Source of the DNA: Bacteroidales bacterium
GTDB taxonomy: Bacteria > Bacteroidota > Bacteroidia > Bacteroidales > BM520
Direction: 5' to 3'
Assembly (NCBI GenBank): GCA_028701815.1
Contig: JAQVPY010000071.1
Coordinates: 1-10,123, forward strand
Length of the DNA stretch: 10,123 nucleotides
Part shown: piece by piece, positions 1-6,535 of the stretch
Numbering within the stretch: position 1 is the first letter of the stretch
Layout of the letters: each line of letters opens with the position of its first letter
Program-made: the position numbers and the translations under genes
The notes under the pieces: model-generated
The model's database searches: none
What the model was told of the DNA's origin: nothing
The model's input: only the letters and a program-made list of their open reading frames with translations

Positions 1-1917
1 TATCTTCACCTCCGCCGATTTGTCTTTGGATGAAGACTGCACCTTGTTCAACTCTTCATTAAGTGAATTACGAATTTGTTTAGTCTTCTCCTTTTCTGCC
101 TCACATTCGCGTATTTCTCTGATAGCAGTCTCTATTTTACTGTTTGCCGACTTGATAATTCTTTCGGCTTCATCTTTCGCATTTTGCAAAATGCCGTCCT
201 TTGTGGTCTCGAGAATTTTAATCTGCTTGGTGTATTTGTCGATGACCTCGTGCAGAAAATTATCTGCAGTCTTCAATTCATCACGTTCTTTTTCAAGCGT
301 TTTAGTCTGCAAGATGAGCTCCTGTATCTGATTCTCATAATCAATTTGTTTCGAAGAATCGTGGAGGGTAGCGGCTGCATCAAGAATATATTCAGGGAAG
401 TTAACCCTTCGGGCAATTTCAAAAGTATAGGAACTCCCGGGGTTGCCTACAGAAAGCTCGAACAGCGGTTTGATGTTTTTTGTATCGAAAAGCATGGCTC
501 CATTTTGTAGCCCCTCAGTCTCCTGCGCAAGCTTTTTTATGTTGCCATAATGCGTGGTTATGACCCCCTTTGCTTTCAACTCGCAGAATTTCAATAACGT
601 CACTTCGGCAATGGCACTTCCGAGTTGCGGCTCAGTGCCGGAACCGAATTCGTCAATAAGGATCAGTGAAGAGTCGCCGGAATAATCGATAAAATATTTA
701 AGGTTCTTCAGATGAGAAGTATAGGTGCTGAGATCGTTCTCTATTGACTGCTCATCTCCGATGTCAATAAATATATCGGAGAATATGCCTGCTTCCGAAT
801 TTTCGCTGGCGGGGACAAGGAGACCGCATTGTAACATATATTGTAGCAGTGCTACTGTCTTCAAAGCAATGGATTTACCGCCGGCATTAGGCCCCGAAAT
901 CACTAAAATCCTGTTTTCTTCATTAAGAGAAATATTCAGCGGAACTATCTTCCTGTCTGTCCCTTTCAACGAGGCGAGCAGAATAGGATGTTTTGCATTT
1001 TTCCATCCGACTTGCGGTATATCCGTCAGTATCGGTTTTACCGAATCTGTCGAAATGGCATACATGGCTTTGCTTTTAAGGAAATCTATATATGCCAAAT
1101 AGTTGCACATATTAATAATGTTGGGGATATCAGGTCGGATATCTTCAGTAAAAGCACGGAGTACTTTATATATTTCTTGTTTTTCTTCGGCGATAAGTTC
1201 GTTTACTTTATTATTGATGTCGAAGATTTCGTTTGGCTCAACGTAGATAGTCTGACCCGTAGCAGAGGTGTCGTGGATAAACCCGTTAACTGAGCGTTTT
1301 TCGCCGGCGGGCATCGGGATAACCGAACGGCCGTTTCTTATGGTGATTTCGCAGTCGTCTTTAACGATGCCGGCAGATTTCATGGATTTAAGAATAAGCC
1401 CGATTTGCCTATCTACCTTATTCTGCTCTCCAATAATATTTTTCCTGATCCCTTTAAGGCGTTCGGATGCGGTATCTTTAATGGCGCCCTTGGCATCTAC
1501 AATACTGTCTATAAGTCGCGACAATCGTTTACCGTCGAAATCATAGTGCCACAAGTCGTTAATAAGGGGAAAAGTGTCTTTTTGCGACGTAAAAAATCTA
1601 AGACATTCAGCAAACACATCCATAGTAGATTTCAAGTCGGGCATCCTCTCCGGGTCAATAACGGTACCGTTAGTGCTGATACGTAAAATCTCGTCTATAC
1701 ATTCCGAGAACTCATTAAACGGAAAAGGAGAGTGGAACATTATTGCCTGACGTATTTCTTCCGTTTCAGAGAGCATTCGCTCCACGTCGTCGAAATCAGT
1801 CGTAAAAAACATGTTATTCACGAGCATCCTCCCTCCGGAAGTAATGCATCCTGATTTCAGTTTCTGCTTTATAACGTCGAAACCAATCTTATTTTCAAAA
1901 GTAGCAGGATAAACCAT
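1..1917 (-). CDS. mutS2: MutS2 family ATPase / endonuclease, C-terminus cut by the window edge
   Basis: The minus-strand frame from the ATG at 1917-1915 is open for 639 codons to the window edge. MutS2 proteins are usually about 780-850 residues, so the C-terminal part (normally including the Smr nuclease domain) lies outside. Seen: core region with a VEP segment near residues 228-230; Walker A GPNAGGKS at 342-349; Walker B LILIDE with D422-E423, followed by FGSGTEPQLGS; a TTHYGN switch with H456; then a long Lys/Glu-rich coiled-coil stretch from about 520 to the edge. It starts directly with the core and lacks the N-terminal mismatch-recognition domain of MutS1, as expected for MutS2. Family roles include suppressing recombination by acting on branched DNA and, in some bacteria, rescue of collided ribosomes; which applies here cannot be seen. 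The start follows a TATCTTTG box by about 25 bases. Confidence 0.95.
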   Translation of the reverse strand, partial: MVYPATFENKIGFDVIKQKLKSGCITSGGRMLVNNMFFTTDFDDVERMLSETEEIRQAIMFHSPFPFNEFSECIDEILRISTNGTVIDPERMPDLKSTMDVFAECLRFFTSQKDTFPLINDLWHYDFDGKRLSRLIDSIVDAKGAIKDTASERLKGIRKNIIGEQNKVDRQIGLILKSMKSAGIVKDDCEITIRNGRSVIPMPAGEKRSVNGFIHDTSATGQTIYVEPNEIFDINNKVNELIAEEKQEIYKVLRAFTEDIRPDIPNIINMCNYLAYIDFLKSKAMYAISTDSVKPILTDIPQVGWKNAKHPILLASLKGTDRKIVPLNISLNEENRILVISGPNAGGKSIALKTVALLQYMLQCGLLVPASENSEAGIFSDIFIDIGDEQSIENDLSTYTSHLKNLKYFIDYSGDSSLILIDEFGSGTEPQLGSAIAEVTLLKFCELKAKGVITTHYGNIKKLAQETEGLQNGAMLFDTKNIKPLFELSVGNPGSSYTFEIARRVNFPEYILDAAATLHDSSKQIDYENQIQELILQTKTLEKERDELKTADNFLHEVIDKYTKQIKILETTKDGILQNAKDEAERIIKSANSKIETAIREIRECEAEKEKTKQIRNSLNEELNKVQSSSKDKSAEVKI

Positions 1918-1941
1918 CAATTTTTTGTTTATATTAAACTA

Positions 1942-1949
1942 CAAAGATA
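1942..1949 (-). promoter_or_regulatory. Bacteroidota -7 promoter box for mutS2
   Basis: The minus strand reads TATCTTTG, a full match to the Bacteroidota -7 consensus TAnnTTTG, 25 bases before the mutS2 ATG. This predicts a leader of roughly 15-20 nucleotides. No convincing TTG -33 box is seen at the usual distance; that position falls in the heptamer array. Confidence 0.6.
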
Positions 1950-1959
1950 ATATTCAATT

Positions 1960-1987
1960 AGGAATTTGGAATTAGGAATTAGAAATT
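1960..1987. repeat. Heptamer tandem array, four copies (AGGAATT-like)
   Basis: Four consecutive 7-base units: AGGAATT (1960), TGGAATT (1967), AGGAATT (1974) and AGAAATT (1981). In another register this is AATT repeated every 7 bases with a variable 3-base spacer. It sits between the divergent promoters of mutS2 and the sigma operon. Confidence 0.75.
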
Positions 1988-2000
1988 ATTTTTTTTACGA

Positions 2001-2029
2001 TTGAAAATTAATTAGTTATTGTATTTTTG
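2001..2029 (+). promoter_or_regulatory. Promoter of the ECF sigma operon
   Basis: TTG at 2001-2003 and TATTTTTG at 2022-2029, separated by 18 bases, fit the Bacteroidota -33 / -7 pattern (TTG and TAnnTTTG). Transcription would begin around 2036, giving a leader of about 65 nucleotides before the ATG at 2103. The match is to the housekeeping sigma consensus; whether the encoded ECF factor also acts here cannot be judged. Confidence 0.6.
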
Positions 2030-2102
2030 TTCCAATAATTAATCTTTGTTGTCACAAATCGTATGCCTGATACGACATATAACTGTTAATGCGACTTTTT
2101 GT

Positions 2103-2576
2103 ATGAATTTAGAGTTTGATACTGTCTATAAAGAAAATTATCTGCGGCTTTTCAGAGTGGCTTCTAAGATGCTCCACGATGCAGATGCCGCTAAAGACGT
2201 GGTGCAAGACGTTTTCGAATCTTATTATATGAATTCGATCGTTAAATATCAAATTCATAATATAAATAGCTGGCTGCTTCGCGCAACTATAAATAAGAGT
2301 ATAGATCTTTATCAGAAAAAAAAGAAATTTTCCGGAATGGACTATATCGTGGAATCCGAAGATAATTCGCATCCGGAACAGGATATCGATGCGGCATTAT
2401 TGCAAAAGGCTATTGATAAGCTCGATACTCGCGACAAAACAATAATCATTCTTTACAGTGAAGGCTATCCCTACAAAGAAATTGCACATATCGCCGATAT
2501 TAAATTTACTTCGGTTGGAAAATTATTGGCACGTGCTTTAGATAAACTTAAAATATTAATGAAAGATAAAATATAA
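2103..2576 (+). CDS. RNA polymerase sigma factor, ECF (sigma-24) family
   Basis: A 157-residue protein that would direct RNA polymerase to a specific promoter set. Sigma region 2 spans about residues 8-75, with the typical helix around DAAKDVVQDVFESYY (28-42) and SWLLRATINKSIDLY (56-70). Region 4 spans about 97-150, with a helix-turn-helix including YKEIAHIADIKFTSVGKLLA (124-143) and a final RALDKLK. The frame can be extended upstream to a TTG at 2046, but ATG 2103 gives the usual ECF length and begins just before conserved sequence, so it is chosen. The stop is 5 bases before the anti-sigma ATG, so the two are almost certainly cotranscribed. The target regulon is unknown; autoregulation is common in the family but no specific site was recognised. 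Confidence 0.92.
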   Translation: MNLEFDTVYKENYLRLFRVASKMLHDADAAKDVVQDVFESYYMNSIVKYQIHNINSWLLRATINKSIDLYQKKKKFSGMDYIVESEDNSHPEQDIDAALLQKAIDKLDTRDKTIIILYSEGYPYKEIAHIADIKFTSVGKLLARALDKLKILMKDKI

Positions 2577-2581
2577 ACGCG

Positions 2582-3079
2582 ATGAATAAATGTATAGATA
2601 AAGGATTGCTCCAGAAATATATTGACGACGAATGCTCGGAAAATGAATCTCTCGCGATAAAAAAACATTTACAAGCATGCCCCCAATGTCATAAGGAATA
2701 TGAAAGACGAAAACAGATATCTTCGAAAATAAAATATTTGTTGGCGGATACTGTATATGATAATACGGAAATTCCGGAATTCGGACACCATGAGGGTGCT
2801 CGTTGTAGAGACGAGGCACGCCCTGTCTCTATGTGCCATACGCGTGCGTACCACAAACTACAACCAACCCGTAAAATGGCGATATGGTTGTCGCTGGCAG
2901 CCGCCGGCATCGTATTATTATTGGTTCTAATATTACCTAATAATAATAAAATCGATGAAATTAATCCCGAATATTTATTTTACGTATATGCAGATGATTA
3001 CGACGCAAATTTGCCCTTGTCGGGACAAAATTTTATTATCGCCATCGAATCGCTAAATGAGACTGAAATAGATAACTAA
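2582..3079 (+). CDS. Membrane-bound zinc-finger anti-sigma factor
   Basis: A 165-residue protein predicted to bind and hold the preceding sigma factor at the inner membrane. The cytoplasmic part carries an anti-sigma zinc motif H29-x3-C33-x2-C36 (HLQACPQC), as in the ZAS/zf-HC2 group. A hydrophobic segment at about 100-118 (from IWLSLAAAG to VLILP) is the single membrane span, leaving a periplasmic tail of about 46 residues. There is no FecR-type periplasmic domain and no TonB receptor gene beside it, so this is not the usual polysaccharide- or iron-uptake sigma/FecR arrangement. Residues 68-90, between zinc motif and membrane span, are encoded by a GC-rich palindromic repeat (see separate entry) and are unusually rich in Arg, His and Cys, which suggests an in-frame insertion. 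The gene lies 5 bases after the sigma gene and 18 bases before the exported protein. Confidence 0.85.
   Translation: MNKCIDKGLLQKYIDDECSENESLAIKKHLQACPQCHKEYERRKQISSKIKYLLADTVYDNTEIPEFGHHEGARCRDEARPVSMCHTRAYHKLQPTRKMAIWLSLAAAGIVLLLVLILPNNNKIDEINPEYLFYVYADDYDANLPLSGQNFIIAIESLNETEIDN
2783..2852. repeat. GC-rich palindromic (REP/MITE-like) element inside the anti-sigma gene
   Basis: This 70-base stretch has 42 G or C (60 percent) within a clearly AT-rich gene. It contains three inverted repeats: CACC (2786-2789) with GGTG (2795-2798); an imperfect hairpin at 2806-2831 whose arms begin TAGAGAC and end GTCTCTA and continue inwards with a G-T wobble, one mismatch and a GGC/GCC pair; and TACGC (2839-2843) with GCGTA (2846-2850). 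Stems starting GTAGAGAC are, from memory, common in dispersed palindromic repeats of Bacteroidota genomes; no second copy is in this window. The frame stays open through it, adding about 23 residues. Exact ends are uncertain because no target duplication was seen. Confidence 0.6.
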
Positions 3080-3097
3080 CACAATAAATATTTAAGT

Positions 3098-4324
3098 ATG
3101 AAAAAAGTAATTCTAATCATCATCACAATTCTTGCAGGATTATTTTCTGCTAATGCACAGACTCTGAAAGATTTTTATAAACAAAATCCCGTTTTGCAAT
3201 TGACTGCTGACGAAACATACGCCAAAGGCAATGATTGGGACAAAGTCTTTGACTCTTATTATGATAAAGTAGGCGACAGGCCTATCGGCAACCGAAAAAC
3301 GCTGACAGTAACGGAAGACGGCTCTGCACTCGTTAGTCACTATAATAGAAATAGATACTCTCTCTTTGACAAAGACGGCAAATTTATTAAGGATATAGTA
3401 ATTAAAGATAAAATGGGGAAGGCTATATCAAATGTAAAACCTGTAAAGGGTTGTATAAATGGATACTTTTATACCCAACCGGACAATATGGGGAAGATGT
3501 ATTTCTTCGATATAGAAGGAAATATTATTGATGAACTGACATTAAGCTATTCTGCTAACAGAATTATCACACTTTCGGATAATAAAATAGCTGTCAGCGG
3601 AAGTACTTCATGGAAAGGGAAAGACAAATATTTTATCTCAATAATAGATATAAATACCGGAAAAGATAATATTATATGGGAGTTGCTCGAAGATAAAAAC
3701 AAATACTCTATTAATGAAGGTAAAACTGTAATAATTACCCCTACAGGGATGCTTACAACCATGGCGCGCAAAGAGGTGGGAATGGCCTATATAGACAACT
3801 TATTGTATGTGTCATTGCCTTTAACCGGAGAAATTCTAACTTACGATATTTATGGAAATGTAAAATCGAAGGCCAAGATGACATGGGCGGATAAATATAT
3901 CTCAGCGGAAGAACAAAAAGAGTTTCTTCAAAAGATTATTGACAGTTATAAAGAGAATTTAAAAGATCATCCTAATAGTGAATTTGCAAAACATTTGCAA
4001 TCGCTTATAGATAAATTGGAAAGCAGCCGTGATGAGATAAAAGATTCTATTCCGGCACCCGCCTTCTCAACAATGATTAAAGACAGCGATAATAATTTAC
4101 TGTTCTTTGAATACTTAGAAGATGAAGAACAAAACAGATTTAATGTTTGGGTTTACAATGATAAGGGTTATACATGTAAAAACAGCTTGCAGTGCGAAAG
4201 CTATAAGTTGGCTATAACGCCGTCGAAGTTAGTATTCCATAATGGCTATATATATGGAATACAGGAAATTAATGGTGCGAAAGGTGGCATGCCTACACGC
4301 TTAGTGCGGTTTAAAATAAAATAG
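3098..4324 (+). CDS. Exported protein of unknown function, possibly beta-propeller
   Basis: A 408-residue protein with a clear N-terminal signal peptide: two Lys, a hydrophobic core and a likely signal peptidase I site after SANA (residue 20). There is no lipobox Cys, so it should be periplasmic or secreted. The mature chain alternates short beta-strand segments with turns such as DKDGK, DIEGN, DINTG and DIYGN, a pattern seen in six-bladed propeller proteins of Bacteroidota; the fold is inferred. A strongly helical, charged insertion at about 268-318 interrupts this pattern. Cys residues at 119, 360 and 366 could allow one disulfide. It follows the anti-sigma gene by 18 bases with no promoter seen between, so it is likely the third gene of the operon and may be a sensor, modulator or target of the sigma system. 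No catalytic motif was recognised. The TAG stop is immediately followed by a hairpin. Confidence 0.85.
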   Translation: MKKVILIIITILAGLFSANAQTLKDFYKQNPVLQLTADETYAKGNDWDKVFDSYYDKVGDRPIGNRKTLTVTEDGSALVSHYNRNRYSLFDKDGKFIKDIVIKDKMGKAISNVKPVKGCINGYFYTQPDNMGKMYFFDIEGNIIDELTLSYSANRIITLSDNKIAVSGSTSWKGKDKYFISIIDINTGKDNIIWELLEDKNKYSINEGKTVIITPTGMLTTMARKEVGMAYIDNLLYVSLPLTGEILTYDIYGNVKSKAKMTWADKYISAEEQKEFLQKIIDSYKENLKDHPNSEFAKHLQSLIDKLESSRDEIKDSIPAPAFSTMIKDSDNNLLFFEYLEDEEQNRFNVWVYNDKGYTCKNSLQCESYKLAITPSKLVFHNGYIYGIQEINGAKGGMPTRLVRFKIK

Positions 4325-4349
4325 GCGGATTCGATATCTCGTATCCGCC
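4308..4349 (-). terminator. Terminator for the minus-strand unknown gene
   Basis: GGCGGAT (4324-4330) pairs perfectly with ATCCGCC (4343-4349), and CGA/TCG inside the loop can add three pairs. On the minus strand the hairpin is followed by TATTTTATTTTAAA, a U-rich tail; on the plus strand what follows is not U-rich. It therefore fits termination of the gene ending at 4387. Its U-rich tail lies over the last codons of the convergent plus-strand gene. Confidence 0.55.
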
Positions 4350-4386
4350 CACGAATATCTGGTCTAAGGCTTAAACAACAACTGTA

Positions 4387-4854
4387 TTATGCCCCGATGT
4401 AAGCTTCATAAAGCGTTGTTTTATGAAGCTTTTTTAGAAAAATTTTGTAGTCCTTCGGAAAGGCGACAGAGTAAAACTGCTCTACATTGAAAATCAAAGT
4501 GGGATTAGTCTCTCCATAAAAGTGCCCTCTCGCCTGATCAAAACCTACAGCAGCCTGATATGCCGACTCTATGAAATGAGCCCGCTTGTCGATTTCATTG
4601 TCAATACACAAGTCAACAACATTCCTATATAAATCTTCCACATACCTGCCTGTATACCATGTGGTATATTCCATTTCAAAATAGTATTCTCCCATTTCAA
4701 ACGCATCTTTGATCTTTTTACGTACTTCCGCAAAAGTCTGCAGCATTAGTGTGTCCACATTAAAATAATTAGGATTGTTTACCTGTTCTTCTCTTTCCAA
4801 TACTTGTTGTTGGATAAAAATTTTTAACTTCTGTTTTTCTTTTTCTTTGTTCAT
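4387..4854 (-). CDS. Conserved-looking hypothetical protein, 155 residues
   Basis: I do not recognise this family. The protein is soluble-looking, with no signal peptide or membrane span. It starts with a Lys/Glu/Gln-rich helix (1-25), then a probable helical stretch (34-55). The middle and C-terminal parts are rich in aromatic residues (YYFEMEYTTWYTGRY at 57-71; GHFYGE at 110-115). A single Cys is at 83. No catalytic signature or DNA-binding motif is evident. The ATG at 4854 is the natural start, preceded by an AT-rich stretch without a clear Shine-Dalgarno sequence, which is normal in this phylum. Upstream lies a possible structured leader with a -7 box about 200 bases away. Downstream it converges with the sigma operon. 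It is probably a real gene: the frame is long, has a promoter-like box and its own terminator-like hairpin. Confidence 0.75.
   Translation of the reverse strand: MNKEKEKQKLKIFIQQQVLEREEQVNNPNYFNVDTLMLQTFAEVRKKIKDAFEMGEYYFEMEYTTWYTGRYVEDLYRNVVDLCIDNEIDKRAHFIESAYQAAVGFDQARGHFYGETNPTLIFNVEQFYSVAFPKDYKIFLKKLHKTTLYEAYIGA
4401..4435 (+). terminator. Rho-independent terminator of the sigma operon, inside the convergent gene
   Basis: AAGCTTCATAAA (4401-4412) and TTTATGAAGCTT (4420-4431) form a perfect 12-base-pair stem with a 7-base loop. TTTT follows directly on the plus strand and no U-run follows on the minus strand, so it should stop plus-strand transcripts from the sigma operon. It overlaps codons of about residues 142-151 of the minus-strand gene. 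Confidence 0.75.
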
Positions 4855-4865
4855 ATAAATAATAT

Positions 4866-5046
4866 TTAAAGGTTAATATCTCACACCAACATTCTTAAAA
4901 GTTGAACACAGAACAAACTCAACATATAAAAGAACGCAATAAACGCCTTATCATTATTCGACAGAAATTGACACACAAATGCCAAAACCCATCGAAATGA
5001 GCGTTTAAATGAGATATTACGTTAAAGATTATTTTCGTTTCACATT
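4866..5046 (-). ncRNA. Possible structured 5' leader RNA (unknown type) before the 155-residue gene
   Basis: Complementary segments are nested in order: TAATATCTCA (4874-4883) with TGAGATATTA (5010-5019), 10 pairs; TAAACGC (4940-4946) with GCGTTTA (5001-5007), 7 pairs; and TCATT plus TCGA (4951-4961, a 2-base bulge between) with TCGAAATGA (4992-5000), 9 pairs. In the minus-strand transcript GUUGAG (4923-4918) can pair with UUCAAC (4906-4901), including one G-U, as a side hairpin. Together they give a three-way-junction-like fold with a large apical loop of about 30 bases. A TATCTTTG box at 5060-5053 would start the transcript just upstream. It matches no riboswitch class I know. Ends are approximate and orientation is inferred from the box and the gene. 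Confidence 0.35.
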
Positions 5047-5052
5047 GCGGTG

Positions 5053-5060
5053 CAAAGATA
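5053..5060 (-). promoter_or_regulatory. Candidate -7 promoter box for the leader and the 155-residue gene
   Basis: The minus strand reads TATCTTTG, identical to the boxes before mutS2 and the NUDIX/ARH gene. No -33 TTG lies at the usual distance. It is the only TAnnTTTG match found between the NUDIX/ARH stop and the downstream ATG, and implies a leader of about 190 nucleotides. Confidence 0.45.
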
Positions 5061-5089
5061 GAAATAAATTTGGAAAAGGGAATTGTTTT

Positions 5090-6349
5090 TTAGGCAATTT
5101 TGCATTGTGTAATTAATAACCTGTTTCCAACGAAATTATCAATGACTGTAATCATATCCTTCGGTATATAGGGGAGAGCTCTTCTAATGATGCTGTCGGG
5201 GATACCGTAATATGCGGCAGCGATGCCGCCGGACATACATGCGATTGTATCGCTGTCGCCGCCAAGAGATATGGCAAGACGGATGGCAGATTCATAATCC
5301 GTGCTTTCTAAAAATGAGATAATTGCCTCAGGACATGAGCCCTGACATGTTGAATTGAAGCAATAATTCATTCTAATATCATCACAACGACGATCAAGAT
5401 TATATCCGAAGTTGGTTTCGATATAATGTTTTATCTCCTCTTTTCTTTTTCCTGTCTTAGCAAGATAGATGGCTGAAGCGATAGCTTGAGCACCTTTAAC
5501 TCCTTCGGGATGATTATGTGACACTTCCGCCGACTGTTTGGCCAATTCGAGTGTTTCTTCTAAGGAACCGGCATAAAAACCGACGGGACTTACTCGCATT
5601 CCGCTGCCATTACCGAAACTGTTATAAGGCTTTCGCATCTCGGGATCTTCACTATACAGCCATTCCTTAAACATGCCGCCATAGCCTCTGTGAGGATAGA
5701 GCCTTCCCCATTTGCGCATCAATTCGGACAGGTCCTCTTTTGATGTCAGCCATTCGGCTACTGCGATAGTCATAACAGTATCGTCGGTGAAATCGCAATA
5801 AGAGGTAAATAGTTCAAATTTCGTAGATTTGCAGTTGTCCCATTCAAAGCGGGAACCGGCGATGTCGCCTATTATTGCGCCGAGGAAGCTATGTTTTAGC
5901 AGGAGCATTTTTGTCCTCAATTTATAGAGTGCAGTCTGAAGAATCAGGTCGTGGTCGAAGGCCAATTCAGGTATTTCATCTATCGGGAACCATTTAGCTT
6001 TAGCAGCATCGTCGCCTGCTTTCACCTCAGAGATATTGACTACGGCATAGTAGGCAACAGTCACCACCCGTTCTCGCGGGTCGCGGTCGACATCGGAGAA
6101 AGTCCCGACCTGTTCCAGATAGGCATCATGTCGCAGTCCCGTCTCTTCCATCAATTCGCGACGCGCGCAATTTTCGGCGCTCTCATCTATATTCATAAAT
6201 CCTCCCGGAAAAGCCCAGCAGCCTTTATAGGGCTCGCCGCCTCTTTCCACGAGCAGTACTTTCATCTCTTCGTCGTCGCAACCGAAGACAACACAATCTG
6301 CCGTAACTGCAGGATGCGGGTATTTGTAGCAATATTTCAGGTCTTCCAT
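5090..6349 (-). CDS. Fusion of NUDIX hydrolase and ADP-ribosylglycohydrolase
   Basis: A 419-residue two-domain cytoplasmic protein. Residues 1-145 are a NUDIX domain: after [13 protein letters not shown] (11-23) comes a complete NUDIX box, G50-x5-E56-x7-R64-E65-L66-x-E68-E69-x-G71-L72, all catalytic positions kept. Its N-terminus resembles ADP-ribose-directed NUDIX proteins and the NrtR sensor domain. Residues about 150-415 are an ADP-ribosylglycohydrolase (ARH/DraG family): [15 protein letters not shown] (156-170), metal-binding TDDT (188-191), SHNHPEG and GGDSDTIA (363-370). The family removes ADP-ribose from proteins or small molecules; NUDIX ADP-ribose pyrophosphatases cut ADP-ribose to AMP and ribose 5-phosphate. 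The fusion could thus release and then degrade ADP-ribose; true substrates are unknown. No stop or shift separates the domains. M148 at the junction could serve as an internal start. A -7 box lies 17 bases before the ATG, and AMP nucleosidase is divergent. Confidence 0.9.
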   Translation of the reverse strand: MEDLKYCYKYPHPAVTADCVVFGCDDEEMKVLLVERGGEPYKGCWAFPGGFMNIDESAENCARRELMEETGLRHDAYLEQVGTFSDVDRDPRERVVTVAYYAVVNISEVKAGDDAAKAKWFPIDEIPELAFDHDLILQTALYKLRTKMLLLKHSFLGAIIGDIAGSRFEWDNCKSTKFELFTSYCDFTDDTVMTIAVAEWLTSKEDLSELMRKWGRLYPHRGYGGMFKEWLYSEDPEMRKPYNSFGNGSGMRVSPVGFYAGSLEETLELAKQSAEVSHNHPEGVKGAQAIASAIYLAKTGKRKEEIKHYIETNFGYNLDRRCDDIRMNYCFNSTCQGSCPEAIISFLESTDYESAIRLAISLGGDSDTIACMSGGIAAAYYGIPDSIIRRALPYIPKDMITVIDNFVGNRLLITQCKIA

Positions 6350-6365
6350 ATAATTATTGTTTTGA

Positions 6366-6373
6366 CAAAGATA
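6366..6373 (-). promoter_or_regulatory. -7 promoter box for the NUDIX/ARH gene
   Basis: The minus strand reads TATCTTTG, matching TAnnTTTG, with its end 16 bases before the ATG codon. The leader would be only about 10 nucleotides. A -33 TTG at the normal spacing is not apparent. Confidence 0.55.
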
Positions 6374-6430
6374 TTATATTTATAGAAAATTATTAATATT
6401 CGGTCCCAATTTCTCACGTGATATAAATTC

Positions 6431-6442
6431 ATGTGTTCACAT
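6431..6442. promoter_or_regulatory. Short inverted repeat, possible operator
   Basis: ATGTG-TT-CACAT is a 5-2-5 inverted repeat between the divergent NUDIX/ARH and AMP nucleosidase promoters. CACGTG at 6416-6421 and CATGTG at 6430-6435 lie close by. It could be a regulator site, but such short AT-rich palindromes arise by chance. Confidence 0.2.
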
Positions 6443-6466
6443 ATACATTAATTTCACCAAACAAGT

Positions 6467-6494
6467 GTTAATTGTTAATCGTTAATTGTTAATT
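6467..6494. repeat. Heptamer tandem array, four copies (GTTAATT)
   Basis: Units GTTAATT (6467), GTTAATC (6474), GTTAATT (6481) and GTTAATT (6488). Like the array at 1960-1987, it places AATT every 7 bases and lies in a divergent promoter region. The junctions recreate TTG, one of which serves as the likely -33 element of the AMP nucleosidase promoter. Confidence 0.8.
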
Positions 6495-6516
6495 ATACTA
6501 ATTTTCGCTATTTTTG
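6486..6516 (+). promoter_or_regulatory. Promoter of the AMP nucleosidase / holA transcription unit
   Basis: TATTTTTG at 6509-6516 matches TAnnTTTG, and TTG at 6486-6488, within the heptamer array, lies 20 bases upstream. The ATG follows at 6536, so the leader would be about 12-15 nucleotides. Confidence 0.6.
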
Positions 6517-6535
6517 CAAATTAAACTCTTTTGAT

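Noticed and set aside
20..1686. Several plus-strand open frames of 92-144 codons
   Set aside because: They are antisense to the uninterrupted mutS2 frame, overlap one another and resemble no proteins.
1960..1987. CRISPR array
   Set aside because: The repeat units are 7 bases in direct tandem without spacers, and no cas gene is present.
2046..2102. Extension of the sigma factor to a TTG start at 2046
   Set aside because: It adds 19 residues without sigma similarity before an ATG that gives the normal family length, and the expected transcription start (about 2036) would leave almost no leader.
4866..5046. Small protein-coding gene in the leader region
   Set aside because: Minus-strand ATG frames here end after about 3-12 codons, and no longer frame is supported.
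5090..5908. ADP-ribosylglycohydrolase as a separate gene starting at M148
   Set aside because: The frame is continuous with the NUDIX domain, with no stop or intergenic gap; an internal start remains possible but is not needed.
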